NCBI GenBank assembly: GCA_039105265.1
Contig: JAPFFF010000002.1
Span: forward strand, 2,418,001-2,482,000
Direction: 5' to 3'
Source of the DNA: Tritrichomonas musculus
Lineage: Eukaryota > Parabasalia > Tritrichomonadida > Tritrichomonadidae
DNA length: 64,000 bases
The translations under genes were made by a program, and so were the position numbers. Below are positions 58,901 through 64,000 of this stretch, one piece after another (positions within the stretch are counted from its first letter, which is position 1; each line of letters starts with the position of its first letter). The notes under the pieces were generated by a model that made no database searches, was not told the DNA's origin, and worked only from the letters and a program-made list of their open reading frames with translations.

Positions 58901-61805
58901 GGACATTTGCTTTGCAAATTGCTTACTTTTCTCTTGTTTAGAATTGAATTTCTCATCTTGGTTATAATATGAATTGACCTTATATGTCCACCATTCTTTG
59001 GTTGGCTTGAATGTATTCTTTGAATTCAAAACATCATAATCACAATTGATATCGAAATTCTTATAAGCCATTGCATACTTAATTTCCGAAGCATTACGTG
59101 ACAAAGAAAGATTAGAGAGCATGTCAATACCATATTTAGCATTCATTTCAATGAGGTTATCAATAGGTTTAATCATCATTTCAACATCATTATCATTATA
59201 TGCTAACAGATATTCCCATCTGTCAATGAATCTTTTGGAATCTTTGATATATTCTTTATATTCATCTTCTGTCAATGCATTCTTTTGATTGAGATAGCTA
59301 TGGAAATCATCATGAGAGAATGGCTCAGACTTACTTAGGACATCATCAAAGTTCTCACTATTTACAGCTTCATATGGGAATGTACCTTTAACAGAATTCT
59401 CTGCACCACCAAAGTCAACACCAAATTGTTTAAGAGTACCTCCACTGATGAATGCTTGAGCATCAATGAAACGTAATCCAATCATACCTTTATCAGTTGA
59501 TGTTTTGAGAATGAATTGCTTCAAAGATGATGTAGTACCAATTAAAGAACTGTTATCAACCTTCCATTACATATCATGATGAGTATAATTGAAATATTCT
59601 TTAAAGAGATTGCTATCGAATTTTGCAGAATTAAATCCCAAAACTGGTACATCAAGGAGACCTTTATCAAGCTTTTTAATGACTTCGACATCAGAGATTT
59701 TGAGCATATCTTTCATTAATTGAACCTTGTCATCAACTATTTCATAAGCTCTCTCGAACATAAATGTAAGCCATTCTGGAATGAAATCTTTAGATCTAGC
59801 ATCGAAATGTCTCGTTAACAAACCTTTTGAAGACTTGATGCAACAGCTCACTGACAATGGAATTAGATGGCTATTGATTACAGTTGATTTACCAGTTTCT
59901 TTATTAACAGATTGCTCCATGGTTTCGAAATCATATGTTACATAATATCTCTGAGGTTGCCATTTAAGATCATGTGCTACACAATATTCGTAAACTGGAT
60001 GATTCAAAATATGTGGACAATATGGCATACTAACTCTTTCAGGAATGTAATTCTTATGAAACTTTCCATCACAATGTGCTTTATGGATTTCCATTCTCTT
60101 TGGATTCTTTCCACGGATTGCATACGATTTGCATTTGGGACATATCCAAATATTAGTCAATGATTCTGCATTAGTAATATACATAATATGGATGACATTA
60201 TCTTGGCTAAAGAGTAAAGCATTAAAAGTCTTTCAAATTTCTCATCATACCATTGCTGATCAATGTCATAACGATTACTTTCTTTGTCATAGCAATAGAT
60301 GTTAACATTAATTTCATGCTTCTTAGCAGACTCTTTCATTTCATCTAACGTCATACCATTGAATGATTTAAGTAATGTTTGGGCAGCTTTGGTAGGTCTA
60401 GTAGTATATTCAGCACCATGATCTTTGCAGAAGAGTTTACGAGCTGCTTGCGTACGATCTTTAAGTTTAAATGTTTTAGCTTCCCCTAACTTTGGATCCA
60501 AACATATTGCTAAGAATCTATACCAACATAATCCATCATCTTCATTGTCTGTGATTACAAATTTTGATTTCAAGAACTCAAATGGAAGGTCATCGATCTT
60601 ACCAGAAACCTTAACTAATCTTGAAACAGTGAATGCAATATTTGAAACGTAAATGAGTTTGACATTGGAGGATGTAGTTGAATGATTATGAAGATTTGTT
60701 TCAATATAGTACTTGACTCTATCTAAATCTGTTGAAAATTGGATTACAATTGGAATGGTATCATCAAGTTTGACTTTGGTAGCAATGATTTCACGTGCTT
60801 CGTAATCGAACTCTGGATCTGATTCCGGGGATACATTCTTATCTGGAACCTCAAATACACCACCCATCTCAAATGTTAACTTGAATGGTTTACGTTCACG
60901 TTTATATACAACATTATCAAGATATTCGAAAATGTCTTCAAGCTTATGAATCTTGTTAAGATAATACACTACAATTGGATCTTTATTTTGATTCTTCTCA
61001 ACAACTTCTGAATCTTTTGGATACTTATGTCTAGCATTTTCTAAACATTCTATTGCTTTCTGTTCATCATATGGTTCATTAATTTTAAGATTCTCTTCAT
61101 CAATGCACTTGAATTCATGACCATACTTCTTAAAATATTCTAACAATTCTTGGTTTTGGTTCTCAAACATTTTCTGTGAATATGGCTTAAGTTCAAGCAT
61201 TTCTTTTGGTGCTAACGGTCTAAGTAGAACTGTTTGCTTACGTAAATCATCAAGCATTCTCTTATAATTAGATTTGGATGCATGGATTTGAGTATTTTCT
61301 TTTTCAATTTTCTCGTTAAAACGTTTACGAAGAATATCCCTAACCTTATCATTAACCTTATCTTTAACATTGAAATGCTTAGTTTAATGTAATTGAGATT
61401 TGCTGAATCATTGCTATCAATATATCTTTTTGGTGCTTTTGGATGCTTTGGAGTATGTGGGATTCCCAAATATTTGATTTCTGGTTGGAATGGAAGATTC
61501 ATTAATTCATTAATAGCTTCGGCTTCAATAGCTTCAGCTTCTTTCTTAGCATTATAACCCTTTGCAAACCAATATACACTACCATAAGTAGCATCACCAT
61601 CATAACCCATTTCATCAAGTTTGGGTATAATAAAGTCAAGGATTCTATCAATTACATTATCTTCAAATTCAGAATTATATGGAAATTCATCAATAATTGC
61701 TTCAAGTGTTTCTTCAGAAATGCCAAGCATTAATGCTAAATTCCATACATCATCAACTGGTCGCTCATCTATTTCTTGGCGGTTGTCGATCGTTGGTTGA
61801 CTCAT
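55919..61805 (-). pseudogene. polB: Polinton C: protein-primed DNA polymerase B with AEP-like primase domain, broken
   Basis: The region spans a whole polymerase with about four breaks. In order: an N-terminal helical part; a possible OTU-like papain-fold segment (DDGLCWYRFLAICLD); a zinc finger (CPKCKSY) before the exonuclease; exonuclease motifs TYDFETM, GFNSAKFD and YNDND; an HNH/endonuclease-VII-like insert (CHLCSEHF ... CEVCNSLRAD); and palm motifs DFNSLYPSA, NGSYGYDG and CDTDSVYF. A further domain with AEP primase signatures follows: FAVIDIDIN, GSGSLHIYANH and DYFASVDCNSYHGLMLP. Polymerase motif C and the AEP signatures lie in one open frame. D's polymerase has no such domain. Confidence 0.85.
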
Positions 61806-61853
61806 CTTTTCTTTACCTCCGCATTAAAAAAATTATCCCTTACAAAAAGATTG

Positions 61854-62166
61854 ATATCTACCCCTCTCCCATTTTTCATGAAAATCTGCTCTTTTACTTT
61901 TCCTTTAGTCGTCAAAATGGGCCTGAATTTGGTCATTATTTTTGCCTCCAAACCCCTTCAAAACAACCATTTTTGGGTACTTTTTCTTAAAATATACTGT
62001 TTTCAAGTTTGAGCTCCAAGTATTGAAACATGACCTCGAAAATGAATGCTAGAAACCACACATGCAAAGCTTTTGACTGAGATCCTTGTATTCAAACATG
62101 ACCCCAAAACTGAAGGAGAGTATCTCAACATTATCTCCCCTGCTCTAGCCACATCCTAATACTACT
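61854..62166 (-). repeat. Right terminal inverted repeat of C
   Basis: Inverse partner of 18555-18867, same length and no difference seen. The polymerase region of C starts 48 bases inside it. Confidence 0.95.
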
Positions 62167-62171
62167 ATTAC
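62167..62171. repeat. Target-site duplication of C, right copy (ATTAC)
   Basis: Second ATTAC, after which the interrupted B gene resumes. Confidence 0.88.
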
Positions 62172-62489
62172 ACCAGGTTTTTCTTTATTTTTCAGATAGT
62201 TGGTTAAATCAATAAAGTAATTCGCTTTTGAATCAAGTATTTTAGCTAATTCATTTTTTTGTCTTTTACTTCCTTTAGGCTTTGCGTTATATTTTTCAAG
62301 CATATCTTTTAAATTTGTTTTTACATCTTTGACATAGTTACGAGGATTCTTAAGATACTCAATAATATTACCAATAATTGTTGTTATTTGTGTTAACTTA
62401 CTATTTTGGAACATGAATATGAGCATATCTTGATAGTCCCTTTTTTTTACTTCGTTTAGTATGAAATCTTCGTTTATGTTTGTTATCAT
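62172..62489 (-). pseudogene. Polinton B: DxNxDG morphogenesis-type protein, N-terminal part right of insertion C
   Basis: Starts 14 bases from the divergent fibre-like gene and reads leftward into the ATTAC duplication of element C. Mostly charged helices (DVKTNLKDMLEKY). The corresponding part of C's protein is also helical. Interrupted by C; the remaining part is at 16344-18549. Confidence 0.6.
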
Positions 62490-62503
62490 TTATTATTCCC
62501 AAA

Positions 62504-64000
62504 ATGTTCACGATAGAACAAGCGGGTAATATAAAAAAAGTTAATACAATTGATGATTTGATAATAGAATATATTAAGAAATATTCCTGTACACATTTGT
62601 GTCCGGGAACCAATGGTTCCTGCCAATGCAATAACGGAAATAATTTAGGGTCAAGCTTGAATACTGAGGAATTGAAAGAATTATTAAAACCTTATGCGAA
62701 AACAACTGATTTATTCGATTATTTGAAAACAGAGGAATTCAATAAAGAACTATTAAAGTATGCTAGTAGTGAAGAAATTCAAAACGCTGTTAATACATTA
62801 CGTGATTACGTTGTTAACAATTTTGCATTATCAACTGACATACCTGAAATACCTACAGATTTGGTTAATGAATCTGCTTTGACAACTGCTTTGGAACCAT
62901 ACGCGAAGCTTACGAACTTAAGTGAGTACGCGAAGACTCAGGACTTGCCAGATATGACATTGTATGCAAAAAAAGAAGACATTCCTGAGATACCCACAGT
63001 TCTCAAAAATAATGAACTACAATTGAATCCGAATGAAGAACCAACAGAAGAAGTTCAACAGAAATTAATGAATGATGATAAACCACTATCAGCACAAGCA
63101 TCATATATATTATCATCCATGTCAGTAACTAAAGCAATGGATTTGATTAATCTTGATGAGTATGAAACGAAAACAGTTGCAGAAGGTAAGTATGCATTAA
63201 AATCTGATATTCCAGAAATAATTGATAAACAGATTACTTTCAATCAAGAATTAGAATTATATTATGATGGAGGTAATGATATTAATACTCTTTCGGTTCT
63301 TTATACAAATGCAAGTCAATATTTTGAAAAATGGAAAAAATATGGAATGTTATTTGATGGATATGATAAAACTGATGAAAATATTAAATATCAAGGAATA
63401 TTCACTATATCAAGTATTAATAATAATGATTATGTTTTAAATAATGGCCTTCAAAATATAACATTAACATTAGAAATGAGTACAAGTTGTGGAGTAGTTT
63501 ATGATTTTGATAACCAACATAGAATCAATATAATAAGTTGCTATATTGCAAATGAAGATTTTGATGAAACAAACTTAAACTGTATTGTTAATCTTGAATT
63601 TCTCCAAGATAAATATGCTTTGACAACAGAGTTGGCCCTTGCTATTGAGCAAGTGAAAAGTTCATTAAATGAATTATTAACAAACAATGTTTATTCTTCA
63701 GCTGATTTAATAAATGATTCACCAAAAACTACTGATTTCGATAGATTTTATTATAATGAATTCTATGGTATATTCGAAAAAAATGAGAAACCAATAACTA
63801 ATCTAGCTTCATTAATATTATCTAGAGTTGTATTTAAATGTCAAATAACTAATTATTTAACTGAATCAGAATGTGATGCTAAATATGTATCAAAAAATGA
63901 TGATGATTCAATAACAATTAATAGTACCGAAAGTAATATTGCAAGTTTCTTTAGTTCTGTAAATGCAAATAGTAATACTTCAATTAGATTTGGATATAAT
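62504..64000 (+). CDS. Polinton B: fibre-like protein (runs off the window)
   Basis: Open frame of 499 codons with no stop before the window edge. Residues 35-50 hold a small Cys cluster (CTHLCPGTNGSCQCN). Then come shaft-like repeats (LPDMTLYAKKEDIPEIPT; GKYALKSDIPE) and a globular cassette beginning FNQELELYYDGGND. The cassette and a neighbouring segment are nearly identical in DNA to parts of C's 1541-residue fibre-like protein but occur in the opposite order. It starts 14 bases from the divergent morphogenesis-type gene. Role inferred: attachment fibre with exchangeable head domains. Confidence 0.7.
   Translation, partial: MFTIEQAGNIKKVNTIDDLIIEYIKKYSCTHLCPGTNGSCQCNNGNNLGSSLNTEELKELLKPYAKTTDLFDYLKTEEFNKELLKYASSEEIQNAVNTLRDYVVNNFALSTDIPEIPTDLVNESALTTALEPYAKLTNLSEYAKTQDLPDMTLYAKKEDIPEIPTVLKNNELQLNPNEEPTEEVQQKLMNDDKPLSAQASYILSSMSVTKAMDLINLDEYETKTVAEGKYALKSDIPEIIDKQITFNQELELYYDGGNDINTLSVLYTNASQYFEKWKKYGMLFDGYDKTDENIKYQGIFTISSINNNDYVLNNGLQNITLTLEMSTSCGVVYDFDNQHRINIISCYIANEDFDETNLNCIVNLEFLQDKYALTTELALAIEQVKSSLNELLTNNVYSSADLINDSPKTTDFDRFYYNEFYGIFEKNEKPITNLASLILSRVVFKCQITNYLTESECDAKYVSKNDDDSITINSTESNIASFFSSVNANSNTSIRFGYN

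Larger units (their letters stand above)
18555..62166. mobile_element. Polinton C, inserted in B and itself carrying D
   Basis: Perfectly identical 313-base inverted repeats (18555-18867 and 61854-62166) bound C, with ATTAC duplicated at 18550-18554 and 62167-62171. Without D the element is about 22.5 kb, the usual size for a Maverick. It encodes penton, major capsid protein, packaging ATPase, morphogenesis-type protein, a 1541-residue fibre-like protein, an integrase and a polymerase B region joined to a primase-like domain. The polymerase region has about four breaks and the penton gene is split by D. Identical ends suggest a recent insertion, yet D has already landed in it and the polymerase has decayed. 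Confidence 0.93.
1..64000. mobile_element. Polinton B (outer host element, ends outside the window)
   Basis: Segments 1-382, 8149-18549 and 62172-64000 belong to one element, because the genes cut by insertions A and C continue on the far side of each insertion. About 12.6 kb of B is visible. It carries a packaging ATPase, a double jelly-roll major capsid protein, a penton candidate, a broken integrase, an HNH endonuclease, a morphogenesis-type protein and a fibre-like protein. Gene content is closest to element C, so B and C form one lineage. No polymerase gene or terminal repeat of B is visible. It is a fossil with two large insertions and about two further breaks, and it is the oldest layer of the nest. 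Confidence 0.85.

Noticed and set aside
1-64000. LTR or other retroelement origin for the integrases
   Set aside because: No reverse transcriptase, gag or LTR is visible; integrases occur with PolB, capsid and packaging ATPase genes, which is the Polinton set.
1-64000. An adenovirus-type maturation protease
   Set aside because: I looked for the His/Asp/Cys pattern of that family in the small and medium proteins and recognised none; it may be absent or too divergent to see by eye.

Overview
The window is a nest of Polinton/Maverick-type virus-like elements, and I see no host gene in it. The DNA is AT-rich, the genes are packed and almost intron-free, 5' leaders are very short, and the capsid, integrase, packaging ATPase and protein-primed polymerase families look like those of parabasalids. 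A Trichomonas-like protist genome, known to be loaded with Mavericks, is the best guess (inference; no rRNA or host marker is present).

Layout. Element B is the outermost and oldest layer. It enters at base 1 and leaves at base 64000, so neither of its ends is seen. Element A (383-8143) sits inside B's packaging ATPase gene, flanked by the 5-base duplication TCATA. Element C (18555-62166) sits inside a large morphogenesis-type gene of B, flanked by ATTAC. Element D (19786-40937) sits inside the minor capsid gene of C, flanked by CAAGC. The order of events is therefore B first, then A and C in unknown order, then D. All three complete elements have terminal inverted repeats that begin AGTAGT. 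C's two repeats are identical over 313 bases and D's nearly so, which points to recent insertion. A's repeats differ by several insertions, so A is older or has been rearranged.

Two lineages are present. B and C are relatives with the same core set: double jelly-roll major capsid protein, small minor capsid protein, packaging ATPase, a small basic helix protein, a coiled-coil protein, a fibre-like protein and the DxNxDG morphogenesis protein. A and D form a second lineage, with a different integrase carrying a chromo/Tudor-like tail, a 422-438 residue conserved protein, a longer penton candidate and a very large fibre-like protein. D is 21.2 kb and nearly whole, with a full-length protein-primed DNA polymerase B. 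C without D is about 22.5 kb; its polymerase region is broken in about four places. A is a 7.8 kb rearranged derivative. B is broken by two insertions and has a broken integrase.

How the genes would work together: integrase for entry into DNA, PolB for protein-primed copying, capsid proteins plus ATPase for a virion, and fibre-like proteins for attachment. The less ordinary points are a primase-like (AEP) domain fused behind the polymerase of C; a structured, apparently conserved noncoding locus with tRNA-like pol III boxes in both C and D; fibre cassettes shared and reordered between B and C; a 58-base inverted copy of the tip inside each end of D; and a short N-terminal module shared by D's polymerase and a coiled-coil protein.
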